A stretch of DNA of 64,000 nucleotides from Ectopseudomonas toyotomiensis (GCF_900115695.1 NZ_FOXK01000001.1:558001-622000); one strand, 5' to 3'. Numbered from the stretch's first letter, positions 9,090 to 19,567 are shown. The notes: generated by a model from the letters alone, not told the origin. Numbers and translations: made by a program.

Positions 9090-9827
9090 ATGAACGCAAC
9101 ACGGCAAACCGGCCTGTCCATGGTCGAGCTGATGATCACCCTACTCATCAGCAGCTTTCTGATTTTGGGAATCACACAGATCTACATCGATAACAAGCGC
9201 AACTACATCTACCAGCAAAATCAGTCCGCCAACTTGGAAAACAGCCGTTTCGCGCTATTGCTACTCGAGAAGGAACTCTACAAGGCCGGCTACAGGCAGC
9301 TTGCCCAGGATAGCCGTGACTTCGTTTTCAAAAGTTCCAGCACCGACGCCGCCTGCCCGACCTTCTCGGCGGGCCAGATCATCCGGCCAACCACCAATGG
9401 CCTGGGCGTCTGTTTCCGCTATCAACGCGCAGATGTCGGCGAGCGGGACTGTCATGGAGATCTCATCGCGAATGATGACCCAATCACTATCCGCATAGAG
9501 CGGGTTGGCAGCGATCTCAACTGCTACGTGAACGGCCGAGGACAAACCATGCTTTCCGGGTTGAACCAGATCACCTTCGAATATGGTGTGGACCTTAATG
9601 CAAACAGGCAGGCAGATACCTACCTGTCAGCAAGCGATGCAGCATCGGCCAATAACATTGTTGCGGTCCGATACGCGTCACTGCATGAGAGCGAATCTGC
9701 CAACGTCGCGTTGAATACGACCAACTACAACTACCCTCTGGCGAACGCTACGGCAACGACAGCCACCGACAAGAAACTCTACAAGTCGGTTCAAGGCACA
9801 ACCACCTTGAGGAACATCGCTCCATGA
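9090..9827 (+). CDS. pilW: Minor pilin PilW
   Basis: A 245-residue pseudopilin of the GspJ/PilW type. The leader site is TGLSMVEL, with Gly at -1 and Glu at +5 but Leu rather than Phe at +1. The alpha1 helix MITLLISSFLILGITQ follows. The larger globular domain includes FALLLLEKELYKAGYRQ, typical of PilW. It acts with PilV and PilX in the priming complex. The start is the ATG at 9090, ten bases after pilV; the stop overlaps the pilX start. Confidence 0.88.
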   Translation: MNATRQTGLSMVELMITLLISSFLILGITQIYIDNKRNYIYQQNQSANLENSRFALLLLEKELYKAGYRQLAQDSRDFVFKSSSTDAACPTFSAGQIIRPTTNGLGVCFRYQRADVGERDCHGDLIANDDPITIRIERVGSDLNCYVNGRGQTMLSGLNQITFEYGVDLNANRQADTYLSASDAASANNIVAVRYASLHESESANVALNTTNYNYPLANATATTATDKKLYKSVQGTTTLRNIAP

Positions 9828-10378
9828 GTCTGCAGACTAGACATTCGCAACGAGGTGCAACGCTGATCATCAGCTTGGTTTTGCTGCTGATCATCACTTT
9901 ATTGGCCATATCCAGCATGCGCGAAGTGACGCTCGAAGAACGCATCGTCGGCAACCTGCGTGACAAGCAGACTGCATTCAACGCTGCCGAATCCGCGCTG
10001 CGTGAGGGAGAGATCCGTCTCGCCAACTCGATTGGGCCTGCCGACACCAGCGCCGCTTGCTCGACGAGCGCAGAAAACTGCGTACTGGCAACGATACCAA
10101 GCGATGTCGACAGTGTGTTCGAGAGCGGCTCGGTCATGGCCTACAAGGGCTCAACCGCACAACAGACCGATCTTTATAGTGTTGCTGACGACCCCCGCTG
10201 GTTTAGCGCCCTGATCGGCTTCGACCCGGCCGACTCGACTGGCCGCGTCGAGGTCACCGACCCGGAGGAACGCAGCCGTGGAGTCGGCCCCTACTACTAC
10301 CAGGTCAATGCACGCTCACCTGGACGCTCCCAGCGCATGACCGAAACCCTGCAATCTGTAGTTGTCCAGCGATACTGA
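9824..10378 (+). CDS. pilX: Minor pilin PilX
   Basis: A 184-residue pseudopilin. The leader ends RG/ATLII: Gly at -1 but no Glu at +5 (Ile instead), a GspK-like trait. The N-terminal helix is followed by the well-conserved REVTLEERIVGNLRDKQTA and AAESALREGE segments that mark PilX. It shares in the tip complex with PilV, PilW and PilY1. Its ATG overlaps the pilW stop. Confidence 0.88.
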   Translation: MSLQTRHSQRGATLIISLVLLLIITLLAISSMREVTLEERIVGNLRDKQTAFNAAESALREGEIRLANSIGPADTSAACSTSAENCVLATIPSDVDSVFESGSVMAYKGSTAQQTDLYSVADDPRWFSALIGFDPADSTGRVEVTDPEERSRGVGPYYYQVNARSPGRSQRMTETLQSVVVQRY

Positions 10379-10393
10379 CCGAGACAATCAATC

Positions 10394-13300
10394 ATGAATA
10401 TCAAAGCTTTCAGCAAATCAGGTTTCAGTGCCGCTCTGACGATAGCAATCTGCAGCGCAGCCCAGAGTGTTAGCGCCGCGGGCCTGACCATCAGCCAGGA
10501 GCCTTTGTTCCTGACCGAAGGCGTAGCCCCTAATCTGCTGGTTACGCTCGACGACTCGGGTTCCATGGCCTGGGGGTACGCGCCGGACGGTATTTCCGGC
10601 GACGCCAGAACCAACAACAACGCTTCTCAGGCTCGCTTCTTTTCATCCACCTATAACCCGATGTATTACAATCCATCGGCCGTCTATGAGATCCCAAAGA
10701 CCGTTACATTCAATTCTGCGACCGGTCTAACAACTGTGGGTAGCCACGCTACGCCATCATTTACCAGTGCCCCCCTCGATGGCTTCAACCCAAGCCTGGG
10801 TACTCGGGTAAACCTGAGCAACAACTTCCGGGCAACGACGGTCTACACTCCAGGCGACACCAGCCAGACGCTGGCAAGCCATCCATTCCTGGTGAGTGGC
10901 CGGTACGATAATGGCACTGCTGCTTATTACTACGTATATGACGGCAGCCTCTGCAACAACGGTGCAATCACCAACAATGCGTGCTACCGCCGCGTCAACG
11001 TAGGTGCGAGCGAGCAACAGAACTTCGCCAACTGGTATGCCTTCTACCGCACACGCTCCTTGGCTACCGCAAGTGCCGCCAACTTGGCGTTTTATACCTT
11101 GCCCGAGAATGTCCGGGTAACTTGGCAGATGCTCAACTCCTGCACGGATATCGGCAATCTGACCAGTACTGCTTGTCGCGGGATCTCCAATACCAGCTAC
11201 AACAACGCCTTGCGTAACTTTGCCGGCAGCCACCGTCAGACATTCTTCTCCTGGTTAGCCGATATTCGCGGTAGCGGCGGCACGCCGTTACGCGGCGCCG
11301 CGCGACGCGCGGGTGAATTTCTCAAGAACACAGGCGTCAACGGTCCGTTCGCGGCGGAACCCGGAGTTACGACCGCTCCCCAATACGCCTGCCGCCCGTC
11401 TTATCACATTCTGATGACGGACGGTGTCTGGAACGGTGACAGCGGCTTCAACGTCGGCAACGTCGACAATACTTCGATAGCGGCACTGCCAGACGGCACT
11501 GCGTACACCCCCCGAGCGCCTTTCCGAGACTCTGTCTCGAACACCGTGGCAGACGTGGCCTTCAAGTACTGGGCCGAGGATGCACAGCCCAACATTGCCA
11601 ACGAACTGAAACCCTACATTCCCTACAAGAATGCCAACGCTGCGACCGAATACTGGGATGCACGCAACAACCCGGCAACCTGGCAGCATCTGGTCACCTA
11701 CACACTCGGGCTTGGCCTGACCCGCAGTCTGAGCAATCCGGCATGGGCTGGCAGCACCTTCGCAGGTGGTTATGAAAATCTTGCCGCCGGCACCACCGCC
11801 TGGCCAAACGCCGGCTCTGACAGTGCCAACAATGTCTATGACCTTTGGCACGCAGCAGTCAACTCTCGTGGCGAGTTTTTCAGCGTGGACTCACCTGAAG
11901 ACATGGTTACTGCGTTCAAGACCATTCTCAGTCGCATCGCGGATCGAGACACATCGGCATCGGCTGTCTCCCTGGAGTCAGCCGTTACCAGCGCCGGCAA
12001 CGAGGCCTACTATGCGCGCTTCTCCAGCGATAACTGGAGCGGTGAGTTGATCAAGTACGACGTGGACTCCAACGGAGCGCTGACACTCGACTGGAATGCC
12101 CGCAGCAAATTGCAGGCACAGAGTCCCGGAACACGCAACATAAAGATCAACAGGAACTCGTCCCTTGCTGACTTCACTTGGAACAATCTCAGCGCTGCCC
12201 AACAGGATGTACTGAACCGTAACGTCAACGGCGTCGTCGATAGCCTGGGATCTCTGCGCGTCAACTTCCTTCGCGGTGATCGCTCCCGAGAGAACACCAC
12301 CTTTCGCGAGCGCACCTATCTACTGGGCGACATCATTCACTCCAGCCCAGTTGTTGTCGGTGCACCTGATCGCCTGGCTTACTTGATGGATCAGGCCGCC
12401 GGCACCTCAGGAAATACTTCCTACGCCAACTTCCGCACCGCTAACGCCGAACGGCCCAAGCGCATTTATGTCGGTGCCAATGACGGCATGCTGCACGGCT
12501 TTGATCAAAATGGTAATGAGGTTTTCGCCTATATCCCCACAGCAGTCATCCCCAAACTGAATAGGTTGACGGATAAGAGCTATGGCACCACCCATGAGTT
12601 CTATGTAGATGGAACTCCGGTTACCGGTGATGTATTTATCAATGGGGCTTGGCGCACCATCCTGGTCGGCACGCTTCGTGGCGGTGGCCGCTCGGTGTTC
12701 GCATTGGATATTACTGTTCCGACCGACGTACGCCTGCTGTGGGAGTTCAGCTCCACCGATGATACCGATCTGGGCTTCAGCTTCCCCGAACCAATCATTA
12801 CCAAGCTGCACAACGGCAAATGGAGCGTGATCCTAAGTAACGGTTACAACAGTACCAACGACAGAGCAGCACTGTTCATTCTCGATGCCGCAGATGGTAG
12901 TGTTTCCAAAAAAATCACCGTTGGCGCAGATAACGTCATTAATGGCCTTTCAACCCCACGCGCTGTCGACATTAATGGCGACCTAGTTACCGATTACGTG
13001 TATGCAGGGGATCTGCAAGGCAATCTGTGGCGCTTCGACTTGTTCGATGCCTCGAGAAGCGAGCCATTCGTGGTGAACCCAGCTGCCCCGGTTTCGGCCA
13101 ACACCTTCCGCGCAGCCTTTGGCGCAAGGCCACTCTTCAGCGCCACGAATACCAACCGCCAACCAATCACTGCGGCACCCACCATCGTTCGCCACCCAAC
13201 CGGTCTCGGCCACATCGTATCTGTGGGTACCGGTAAATACATAGAAACCACCGACGCCCAGGCCAACACCAGCCAGGCGATGACTATCTATGGCATCTGG

Positions 13301-13903
13301 GATAGGCAAACCGCTGGCCAGAATGCGACAACCACGCCCAGCGTCACTCGCAACCAGTTGGTTCAGCAGAACATGGAGACAGCAATCACGGCCACCTTCG
13401 AGGATACTGACAGCAGCACCTCGACCAGTCGGGAGATCCGACTGCTAAGCCAGAACCCGGTGGAATGGTACGTCAACGGCAATCCAGCCGAAGGAGTGAG
13501 CAAATATGGCTGGTTCCTAGATCTGAAAGAAGGTTCTACCTTGAAAGGTGAAATGGTCGTAACCGACATGAGCGCTCGATCCAATGTGCTGTTCGCGGCA
13601 ACGACCACACCCAATGCTGACCCGTGCAGCTCCGGTATTGATCGCTGGTTCATGGCAATCGATGCCTACACGGGAGGCGCCACCCAGTTCAACGTCCTGG
13701 ACCTGAGCGGGAACAATTACGTCACCGCACAGGACTCCTATCAGGGCCGTACCGTCTCCAGCGTTCGCATCCCCGGCTTCGGCAGCCCCGCCATTGTCGG
13801 TAAAGACGCATTCTTCAACACTTCTGACAGCATTCAGCGTGAACGCCTCGATTTCGGCCCCGCATCTCGCGGACGCCAGAACTGGCGGATCCTGGGAGAG
13901 TGA
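10394..13903 (+). CDS. pilY1: Type IV pilus tip protein PilY1
   Basis: 1169 residues, the usual PilY1 size. A signal peptide (residues 1-29, ending SVSAAG) is followed by a von Willebrand A-like domain. Its MIDAS motif is DDSGS (Asp53, Ser55, Ser57), with a GGTPL segment near residue 295 and MTDG at 341-344. An RGD lies at residues 627-629. The C-terminal beta-propeller carries the calcium loop DINGDLVTD (Asp859, Asn861, Asp863, Asp867). In P. aeruginosa PilY1 is a calcium-controlled adhesin and surface sensor at the pilus tip that opposes PilT retraction. The N-terminal third is the part most variable between strains. Confidence 0.95.
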   Translation: MNIKAFSKSGFSAALTIAICSAAQSVSAAGLTISQEPLFLTEGVAPNLLVTLDDSGSMAWGYAPDGISGDARTNNNASQARFFSSTYNPMYYNPSAVYEIPKTVTFNSATGLTTVGSHATPSFTSAPLDGFNPSLGTRVNLSNNFRATTVYTPGDTSQTLASHPFLVSGRYDNGTAAYYYVYDGSLCNNGAITNNACYRRVNVGASEQQNFANWYAFYRTRSLATASAANLAFYTLPENVRVTWQMLNSCTDIGNLTSTACRGISNTSYNNALRNFAGSHRQTFFSWLADIRGSGGTPLRGAARRAGEFLKNTGVNGPFAAEPGVTTAPQYACRPSYHILMTDGVWNGDSGFNVGNVDNTSIAALPDGTAYTPRAPFRDSVSNTVADVAFKYWAEDAQPNIANELKPYIPYKNANAATEYWDARNNPATWQHLVTYTLGLGLTRSLSNPAWAGSTFAGGYENLAAGTTAWPNAGSDSANNVYDLWHAAVNSRGEFFSVDSPEDMVTAFKTILSRIADRDTSASAVSLESAVTSAGNEAYYARFSSDNWSGELIKYDVDSNGALTLDWNARSKLQAQSPGTRNIKINRNSSLADFTWNNLSAAQQDVLNRNVNGVVDSLGSLRVNFLRGDRSRENTTFRERTYLLGDIIHSSPVVVGAPDRLAYLMDQAAGTSGNTSYANFRTANAERPKRIYVGANDGMLHGFDQNGNEVFAYIPTAVIPKLNRLTDKSYGTTHEFYVDGTPVTGDVFINGAWRTILVGTLRGGGRSVFALDITVPTDVRLLWEFSSTDDTDLGFSFPEPIITKLHNGKWSVILSNGYNSTNDRAALFILDAADGSVSKKITVGADNVINGLSTPRAVDINGDLVTDYVYAGDLQGNLWRFDLFDASRSEPFVVNPAAPVSANTFRAAFGARPLFSATNTNRQPITAAPTIVRHPTGLGHIVSVGTGKYIETTDAQANTSQAMTIYGIWDRQTAGQNATTTPSVTRNQLVQQNMETAITATFEDTDSSTSTSREIRLLSQNPVEWYVNGNPAEGVSKYGWFLDLKEGSTLKGEMVVTDMSARSNVLFAATTTPNADPCSSGIDRWFMAIDAYTGGATQFNVLDLSGNNYVTAQDSYQGRTVSSVRIPGFGSPAIVGKDAFFNTSDSIQRERLDFGPASRGRQNWRILGE

Positions 13904-13905
13904 GT

Positions 13906-14235
13906 ATGAAAGCCTTGATCAGCAGCGCACTTTTTCTGCTCGTAGCCTCCACTGCAAACGCCGAAACCTTTGAGATTTCCGGTGCTGTACAGCGAATCGA
14001 ACTGGAAAAGTCCCTTATCACTATCGAAGGAAAGCGCTACCAGCTTCCCAACCGCATCCCGGAAAGCCTTATGCCGACCGGCGGACCGGTTATCTATCAG
14101 CTGCGCCCAGGAAGCGTCATAGCGGCATCCGGCACTCACGCGACGCCGTTCCCGAAACTCGACTCAGTGGCCATCCTCAGACAACCTAGCCCTGAAGAGC
14201 AAATACAGATTCAAAGTGAGATGGATAATGAATAA
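13906..14235 (+). CDS. pilY2: PilY2, periplasmic pilus biogenesis accessory protein
   Basis: A 109-residue protein with a clear signal peptide ([19 protein letters not shown], cleavage after residue 19). The short mature domain contains [22 protein letters not shown] and resembles small OB/beta domains. Homologues are known only as PilY2, encoded between pilY1 and pilE; their biochemical role is not settled. I start at the ATG at 13906, two codons downstream of a GTG that overlaps the pilY1 stop, because the signal peptide begins there. The 3' end overlaps pilE by eight bases. Confidence 0.82.
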   Translation: MKALISSALFLLVASTANAETFEISGAVQRIELEKSLITIEGKRYQLPNRIPESLMPTGGPVIYQLRPGSVIAASGTHATPFPKLDSVAILRQPSPEEQIQIQSEMDNE

Positions 14236-14635
14236 ACAGTCGGGTTTCACCCTCATCGAGCTTATGATCGCGGTCATGGTCATTGCCGTGTTGGCAAGTA
14301 TCGCGATCCCCAGTTATCAGAATTATGTTCTACGCTCCAATAGGACGGAAGGGCAGGCATTACTGGCGGAAGCGGCTGCTCGACAAGAGCGCTTCTTCAC
14401 TCAGAACAGTCGCTACGCCACAACCATTGCGGAACTAGGCTTCGCCTCTGCAAACTCGCAGAATGCACTTTACCAGTTAGCCATCACCGCCAATGCTAAC
14501 CCCGTGCAATTCACCATGACCGCAACACCTATCAACTCGCAAACCAGAGACACCGGATGCGGTACTCTTGCCCTGAACCAGCAGGGCACACGCACCGTCA
14601 CAGGTGCCAATGGTGTCGAAGAGTGCTGGCGGTAA
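14228..14635 (+). CDS. pilE: Minor pilin PilE
   Basis: A 135-residue pilin with canonical leader and site ([10 protein letters not shown]; Phe+1, Glu5), alpha1 segment, and a small C-terminal domain. The disulfide loop there is probably [12 protein letters not shown]...VEECWR. It resembles major pilins more than the other minor pilins, as PilE does in P. aeruginosa. It links the priming complex to the PilA shaft. The start at 14228 gives the standard short leader; an ATG-like upstream extension lies within pilY2. It is the last gene of the operon. Confidence 0.9.
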   Translation: MNKQSGFTLIELMIAVMVIAVLASIAIPSYQNYVLRSNRTEGQALLAEAAARQERFFTQNSRYATTIAELGFASANSQNALYQLAITANANPVQFTMTATPINSQTRDTGCGTLALNQQGTRTVTGANGVEECWR

Positions 14636-14716
14636 CGTGCTCTGAGCGTGTGCCTTATAGGGGGCTAAGACACAGGCTCGCTGTAAAAGTGAACTTCGCC
14701 CCCGCTATAGGGGCGA

Positions 14717-15661
14717 TCACAAGGCTTTGACCCGCAACTCCTTCGGCATCGAAAACGTAATATTCTCCGGCCGCCCATCCAACTCCGTCTCCCCTGCCGC
14801 CCCCCAGGCGCGTAGTTGTTCGACCACACCGCGCACCAACACTTCCGGGGCCGAGGCACCTGCTGTGATGCCAATGCCGTTCACCCCATCGAACCACTCA
14901 CGCTGGAGATCCTCAGCGCCGTCGATCAGGTAGGCCGGGGTGCCCATGCGCTCGGCCAGTTCCCGTAGGCGATTGGAGTTGGAGCTGTTGGGACTGCCGA
15001 CGACCAGCAGCACGTCGCACTCGCTGGCCAGTTGCTTCACTGCATCCTGGCGGTTCTGCGTGGCGTAGCAGATGTCGTCCTTGCGTGGGCCGCCGATGGC
15101 CGGGAACTTGGCGCGCAGGGCGTCGATCACCTTGCTGGTGTCGTCCATGGACAGGGTAGTCTGGGTGACGAACGCCAGATTTTCGGGGTTGCGCACCTGC
15201 AGTTCGGCGACGTCCGCCTCGTCTTCCACCAGGTAGATGGCGCCGCCGTTACTGGCGTCGTACTGGCCCATGGTGCCTTCGACTTCCGGGTGGCCTTCGT
15301 GGCCGATCAGGATGCACTCGCGGCCCTCACGGCTATAGCGCACCACTTCCATATGCACCTTGGTCACCAGCGGGCAGGTGGCGTCGAATACCTTGAGGCC
15401 GCGCCGGGCCGCCTCGTCGCGCACGGCCTTGGACACGCCGTGGGCACTGAAGATGACGATGACATCGTCCGGCACCTGATCCAGCTCTTCGACGAATACC
15501 GCGCCGCGGGCGCGCAGGTCTTCGACCACGAACTTGTTGTGCACCACTTCATGGCGCACGTAGATCGGCGGGCCGAACACTTCCAGCGCACGGTTGACGA
15601 TTTCGATGGCGCGATCGACGCCGGCGCAGAAGCCACGGGGATTGGCGAGTTTGATATGCAT
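14717..15661 (-). CDS. ispH: 4-hydroxy-3-methylbut-2-enyl diphosphate reductase IspH (LytB)
   Basis: A 314-residue iron-sulfur enzyme catalysing the last step of the MEP isoprenoid route, making IPP and DMAPP. The three cluster cysteines are visible in GFCAGV (near residue 12), DATCPLV and DICYATQ, together with the [10 protein letters not shown] segment with the catalytic Glu. The start [14 protein letters not shown] at 15661 matches the normal family N-terminus. It converges with pilE and is separated from fkpB by a 138-bp repeat-rich gap. Confidence 0.96.
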   Translation of the reverse strand: MHIKLANPRGFCAGVDRAIEIVNRALEVFGPPIYVRHEVVHNKFVVEDLRARGAVFVEELDQVPDDVIVIFSAHGVSKAVRDEAARRGLKVFDATCPLVTKVHMEVVRYSREGRECILIGHEGHPEVEGTMGQYDASNGGAIYLVEDEADVAELQVRNPENLAFVTQTTLSMDDTSKVIDALRAKFPAIGGPRKDDICYATQNRQDAVKQLASECDVLLVVGSPNSSNSNRLRELAERMGTPAYLIDGAEDLQREWFDGVNGIGITAGASAPEVLVRGVVEQLRAWGAAGETELDGRPENITFSMPKELRVKAL

Positions 15662-15722
15662 GCTGGCTGTCTCGGTATTGATCGGGGATCGCACGACGCG
15701 ATGGGGCGATCCCGGAAAGGTA

Positions 15723-15749
15723 CAGCCTGCGCGGGATAAGCGCAGGCTG
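15723..15749. repeat. Perfect hairpin in the fkpB-ispH gap
   Basis: CAGCCTGCGC (15723-15732) and GCGCAGGCTG (15740-15749) are a perfect 10-bp inverted repeat around a 7-base loop. The same core GCGCAGGCT occurs again at 15793-15801, at the fkpB stop. Confidence 0.65.
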
Positions 15750-15756
15750 CAACTAG

Positions 15757-15790
15757 AGCTTCGCGGCTGAAGCCGCTCCTACAAGAGCGG
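15757..15790. repeat. Pseudomonas REP element
   Basis: GCGGCT (15763-15768) and AGCCGC (15771-15776) form the hairpin, followed by TCCTACAAGAGCGG. This is the usual REP consensus of fluorescent pseudomonads and lies between ispH and fkpB. Confidence 0.75.
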
Positions 15791-15799
15791 CAGCGCAGG

Positions 15800-16237
15800 C
15801 TAGAGCGCCTTGACCTCGATGATTTCCACGTCGAACTGCAGCGTCTTGCCGGCCAACGGATGGTTGAAGTCGATGGTGACCTGCTTGTCATCGAACGCCT
15901 TGACCACGCCCGGCAGCTCGGCGTTGGCGGCGTCGTTGAAGATCACCAGCAGGCCTTCGGAAAGCTCCATGCCCTCGAACTGGCTGCGCGGCATGATCTG
16001 TACGTTCTGTGGGTTGGGCTGGCCGAAGCCCTGCTCCGGCTGCACCTGCACGCTGCGCTTGTCGCCGGCCTTGAAACCGTAAAGCGCCTGTTCGAAGCCA
16101 GGCAGCAGGTTGCCGTCGCCGACCTTGAAGGTGGCCGGCTGCTTTTCAAAGGTGCTGTCGACCACATCGCCGTTTTCCAGCTTGAGGGCGAAATGCAGGG
16201 TCACTTCCCTGTCCGGACCGATGCGTACGTCTGTCAT
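15800..16237 (-). CDS. fkpB: FKBP-type peptidyl-prolyl isomerase FkpB (SlpA-like)
   Basis: A 145-residue SlpA-type FKBP. The N-terminal FKBP part (VTLHFALKLENGDVVDSTF ... GNLLPGFEQAL) is interrupted by an insert-in-flap domain (about 70-130), and the chain ends with FNHPLAGKTLQFDVEIIEV. SlpA-type proteins catalyse prolyl cis-trans isomerisation and act as cytoplasmic chaperones. The gene overlaps the lspA stop by four bases and ends the ribF-ileS-lspA-fkpB operon. Confidence 0.93.
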   Translation of the reverse strand: MTDVRIGPDREVTLHFALKLENGDVVDSTFEKQPATFKVGDGNLLPGFEQALYGFKAGDKRSVQVQPEQGFGQPNPQNVQIMPRSQFEGMELSEGLLVIFNDAANAELPGVVKAFDDKQVTIDFNHPLAGKTLQFDVEIIEVKAL

Positions 16238-16743
16238 TGCGCAGCCTCCTTCGCGGACTTGTCGCTCTTGAACATATCCAGCGCCAGCAGGATGGCGCCG
16301 ATGGTGATGAAGGTGTCGGCCAGGTTGAACGCCGGGAAGAACCAGCGGCTCTGCCAGTGCACCAGAATGAAGTCGACCACGTGACCAAGCACCACGCGGT
16401 CATACAGATTACCCAGCGCACCACCCAGGACCATGGCCAGCGCCACGGCCAGCAACGTCTCGTGACGCTTGAGGCGCTTGAGCCAGACCACCAGCACGAC
16501 GCTGACGACGATGGCGATGGCCGCGAAGAACCAGCGCTGCCAGCCGGCGGCATCGGCCAGGAAGCTGAAAGCGGCGCCGGTGTTGTAGGCCAGGGTCCAG
16601 TCGAAGTAGCCCGGAATGACCTCAATGCGCTGGTACATGCTCAGCGTGCCCTCGAAGATGTCCTTGGTCACCCGGTCGGCGACCAGGATCAGCACGCTCA
16701 GCAGCAGCCAGGGCAGATGCCCGAAACGCGAAGACTCAGGCAT
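16234..16743 (-). CDS. lspA: Lipoprotein signal peptidase LspA
   Basis: 169 residues with four membrane helices. The two catalytic aspartates lie in the conserved blocks [15 protein letters not shown] and FNLADTF. It cleaves prolipoproteins before the lipidated Cys (BamD in this window is one substrate) and is the target of globomycin. The ATG at 16743 gives the normal N-terminus and overlaps the ileS end by eight bases; a start five codons upstream is less likely. Confidence 0.96.
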   Translation of the reverse strand: MPESSRFGHLPWLLLSVLILVADRVTKDIFEGTLSMYQRIEVIPGYFDWTLAYNTGAAFSFLADAAGWQRWFFAAIAIVVSVVLVVWLKRLKRHETLLAVALAMVLGGALGNLYDRVVLGHVVDFILVHWQSRWFFPAFNLADTFITIGAILLALDMFKSDKSAKEAAQ

Positions 16744-19567
16744 GCTTGCGCACCTCACCCTCGCCTTCGATATTGCTCACGCAACGGCCGCACAGCTCCG
16801 GATGCGCGGCATGGCTGCCGACGTCGGCGCGGAAGTGCCAGCAACGGCCGCACTTGGCGTGGGCGGACTTGAGGATCTTCAGCTTCAGGCCTTCGACCTC
16901 GGTCACCACCGCATCGGCCGGCGCATCAGCCAGCGGTGCGGTCTGCGCCGCCGAGGTGATCAGGGCGAAACGCAGCTCGTCGCCGAGCTTGGCCAGGTCG
17001 GCCTGCTTGGCGTCGTCGCAGAACAGGGTGACCTCGGCCTGCAGGCTGGCACCGATGGCCTTGGCAGTGCGCAGGTTCTCCAGCTCCTTGTTGACCGCGG
17101 CCTTGACCTCCATGACGCGATCCCAATAGGCACGATCCAGTTCGAAGCCTTCCGGCAGGCGCTGCAGACCGGCGTACCAGGTGTTGAGCATCACCGACTC
17201 GTTGCGCTCGCCGGGCAGGAACTGCCAGATCTCTTCGGCGGTAAAGGCCAGGATCGGCGCGATCCAGCGCACCAGCGCCTCGCTGATGTGGAACAGCGCG
17301 CTCTGGCAGGAGCGGCGCGCCACGCTGTCGGCGGCGGTGGTGTACTGGCGGTCCTTGATGATGTCCAGGTAGAAACCGCCCAGCTCCTGCACGCAGAAGT
17401 TGTGCACCTTGGAATAGACGTTCCAGAAGCGGTAGTCGGCGTAGGCCTCGATGATCTCTTCCTGCAGGCGCAGGGCTGCGTCGACGGCCCAGCGATCGAG
17501 GTCGAGCATCTGCTCGGGCTGCAGCAGGTCCTTGGCCGGATCGAAACCGTTGAGGTTGGCCAGCATGAAGCGCGCGGTGTTGCGGATGCGCCGGTAGGCA
17601 TCGGCGCTGCGCTGCAGGATCACCTTGGAAACGGCCATCTCGCCGGAATAGTCGGTGGAAGCGACCCACAGGCGCATGATGTCGGCGCCCAGGCTGTCGT
17701 TGACCTCCTGCGGGGCGACCACGTTACCCAGCGACTTGGACATCTTGCGGCCGTTCTCGTCGACCACAAAGCCGTGGGTCAGCAGCGCTTTGTACGGCGC
17801 ATGACCATCGATGGCGCTGCCGGTCAGCAGGGACGAGTGGAACCAGCCGCGGTGCTGGTCCGAGCCTTCCAGGTACAGGTCGGCGCGCGGGCCGGTGGTG
17901 TGGCCGAGGCCGTGCGAGCCACGCAGCACATGCCAGTGGGTGGTACCGGAGTCGAACCAGACGTCGAGAGTGTCGTTGATCTTGTCGTAGTCAGCCGCTT
18001 CAGCGCCAAGTAGCTCGGCAGCGTCAAGCTTGAACCAGGCTTCGATACCTTCCTGCTCGACACGCTTGGCGACCTCTTCCATCAGCTCGACGGTGCGCGG
18101 GTGCAGCTCGCCGGTGGCCTTGTGCAGGAAGAACGGGATCGGCACGCCCCAGTTGCGCTGACGCGAGATGCACCAGTCGGGACGGCCGGCGATCATGCTA
18201 TGCAGGCGCGCCTGGCCCCAGGCCGGGACGAACTGGGTCTGCTCGATGGCGGCCAGCGCGCGATCACGCAGAGTACCGCCCTGCTTGGGCTGAGTGTCCA
18301 TGCCGACGAACCATTGCGCAGTGGCGCGGTAGATCAGCGGCGTCTTGTGGCGCCAGCAATGCATGTAGCTGTGCTGGATCGGCTGGTGCTTGAGCAGCGC
18401 ACCGACTTCGGCCAGCTTCTCGACGATGGCCGGGTTGGCCTTCCAGATGAACTGGCCGCCGAAGAACGGCAGATCCGGGGTGTAGACGCCATTGCTCTGC
18501 ACCGGGCTGAGGATGTCGTCGTTGCTCATGCCGTAGGCTTTGCAGGTGCGGAAGTCGTCCTCGCCATAGGCCGGCGACGAGTGGACGATGCCGGTACCGG
18601 CGCCCAGCTCGACGTACTCGGCCAGGTACACCGGCGAGAAACGCTCGTAGAACGGATGGCGGAAACGGATCAGCTCCAGCGCCGCGCCCGGCGCGGTGGC
18701 GATCACCTGACCTTGCAGGTCGTAGCGCTGCAGGCAGGACTCGACCAGTTCCTCGGCCAGCAGCAGGATGCGCTCGCCGGTGTCGACGAGGGCGTAGGTA
18801 AATTCCGGGTGTACGTTGAGCGCCTGGTTGGCCGGGATGGTCCAGGGCGTGGTGGTCCAGATGACGATGGCGGTCGGCTTGCTCAGCTCGCTCAAACCGA
18901 AAGCGGCGGCCAGCTTGTCTGCGTCCTCGATGGGGAAGGCGACGTCGATGGCATCGGACTTCTTGTCCTGATACTCCACCTCGGCCTCGGCCAGCGCCGA
19001 GCCGCAGTCGAAGCACCAGTTCACCGGCTTCAGGCCCTTGAACACGAAGCCCTGCTTGACCATCTCGGCCAGGGCGCGGATCTCGCCGGCCTCGTTGGCA
19101 AAATCCATGGTCTTGTAGGGGTTGTCCCAGTCGCCCAACACACCGAGGCGGATGAAGTCGGCCTTCTGCCCTTCGATCTGCTCGGTGGCGTAGGTGCGGC
19201 AGCGCTCGCGGGTCAGGTCCGCCGGCTGGTTCTTGCCGAAGGTGGTTTCGACCTTGTGCTCGATCGGCAGGCCGTGGCAGTCCCAGCCCGGCACGTAGGG
19301 CGCGTCGAAGCCGGCCAGGGTCTTGGAGCGGGTGATGATGTCCTTGAGGATCTTGTTCACCGCATGACCGATATGGATGCTGCCGTTGGCATAGGGTGGG
19401 CCGTCGTGCAGGACGAACTTCGGCCGACCTTCGCCAATCTTGCGCAGCTTGCTATACAGGCCAATCTCATTCCAGCGCTGCAGGGTCTGTGGCTCGCGTT
19501 GCGGCAGGCCGGCCTTCATCGGGAACTGGGTATCGGGCAGGTTCAGCGTAGCTTTGTAGTCGGTCAT
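16736..19567 (-). CDS. ileS: Isoleucyl-tRNA synthetase
   Basis: A 943-residue class I synthetase. The HIGH motif is at residues 65-68 (GSIHIGHA), the KMSKS loop near residue 605 (RKMSKSLGN), and the editing domain lies between. The C-terminal zinc finger uses CGRCWHF and CGRCVS. The start [11 protein letters not shown] at 19567 overlaps the ribF stop by four bases (ATGA). This is the ordinary bacterial type; no mupirocin-resistant (IleS2) features are seen. Confidence 0.97.
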   Translation of the reverse strand: MTDYKATLNLPDTQFPMKAGLPQREPQTLQRWNEIGLYSKLRKIGEGRPKFVLHDGPPYANGSIHIGHAVNKILKDIITRSKTLAGFDAPYVPGWDCHGLPIEHKVETTFGKNQPADLTRERCRTYATEQIEGQKADFIRLGVLGDWDNPYKTMDFANEAGEIRALAEMVKQGFVFKGLKPVNWCFDCGSALAEAEVEYQDKKSDAIDVAFPIEDADKLAAAFGLSELSKPTAIVIWTTTPWTIPANQALNVHPEFTYALVDTGERILLLAEELVESCLQRYDLQGQVIATAPGAALELIRFRHPFYERFSPVYLAEYVELGAGTGIVHSSPAYGEDDFRTCKAYGMSNDDILSPVQSNGVYTPDLPFFGGQFIWKANPAIVEKLAEVGALLKHQPIQHSYMHCWRHKTPLIYRATAQWFVGMDTQPKQGGTLRDRALAAIEQTQFVPAWGQARLHSMIAGRPDWCISRQRNWGVPIPFFLHKATGELHPRTVELMEEVAKRVEQEGIEAWFKLDAAELLGAEAADYDKINDTLDVWFDSGTTHWHVLRGSHGLGHTTGPRADLYLEGSDQHRGWFHSSLLTGSAIDGHAPYKALLTHGFVVDENGRKMSKSLGNVVAPQEVNDSLGADIMRLWVASTDYSGEMAVSKVILQRSADAYRRIRNTARFMLANLNGFDPAKDLLQPEQMLDLDRWAVDAALRLQEEIIEAYADYRFWNVYSKVHNFCVQELGGFYLDIIKDRQYTTAADSVARRSCQSALFHISEALVRWIAPILAFTAEEIWQFLPGERNESVMLNTWYAGLQRLPEGFELDRAYWDRVMEVKAAVNKELENLRTAKAIGASLQAEVTLFCDDAKQADLAKLGDELRFALITSAAQTAPLADAPADAVVTEVEGLKLKILKSAHAKCGRCWHFRADVGSHAAHPELCGRCVSNIEGEGEVRKHA

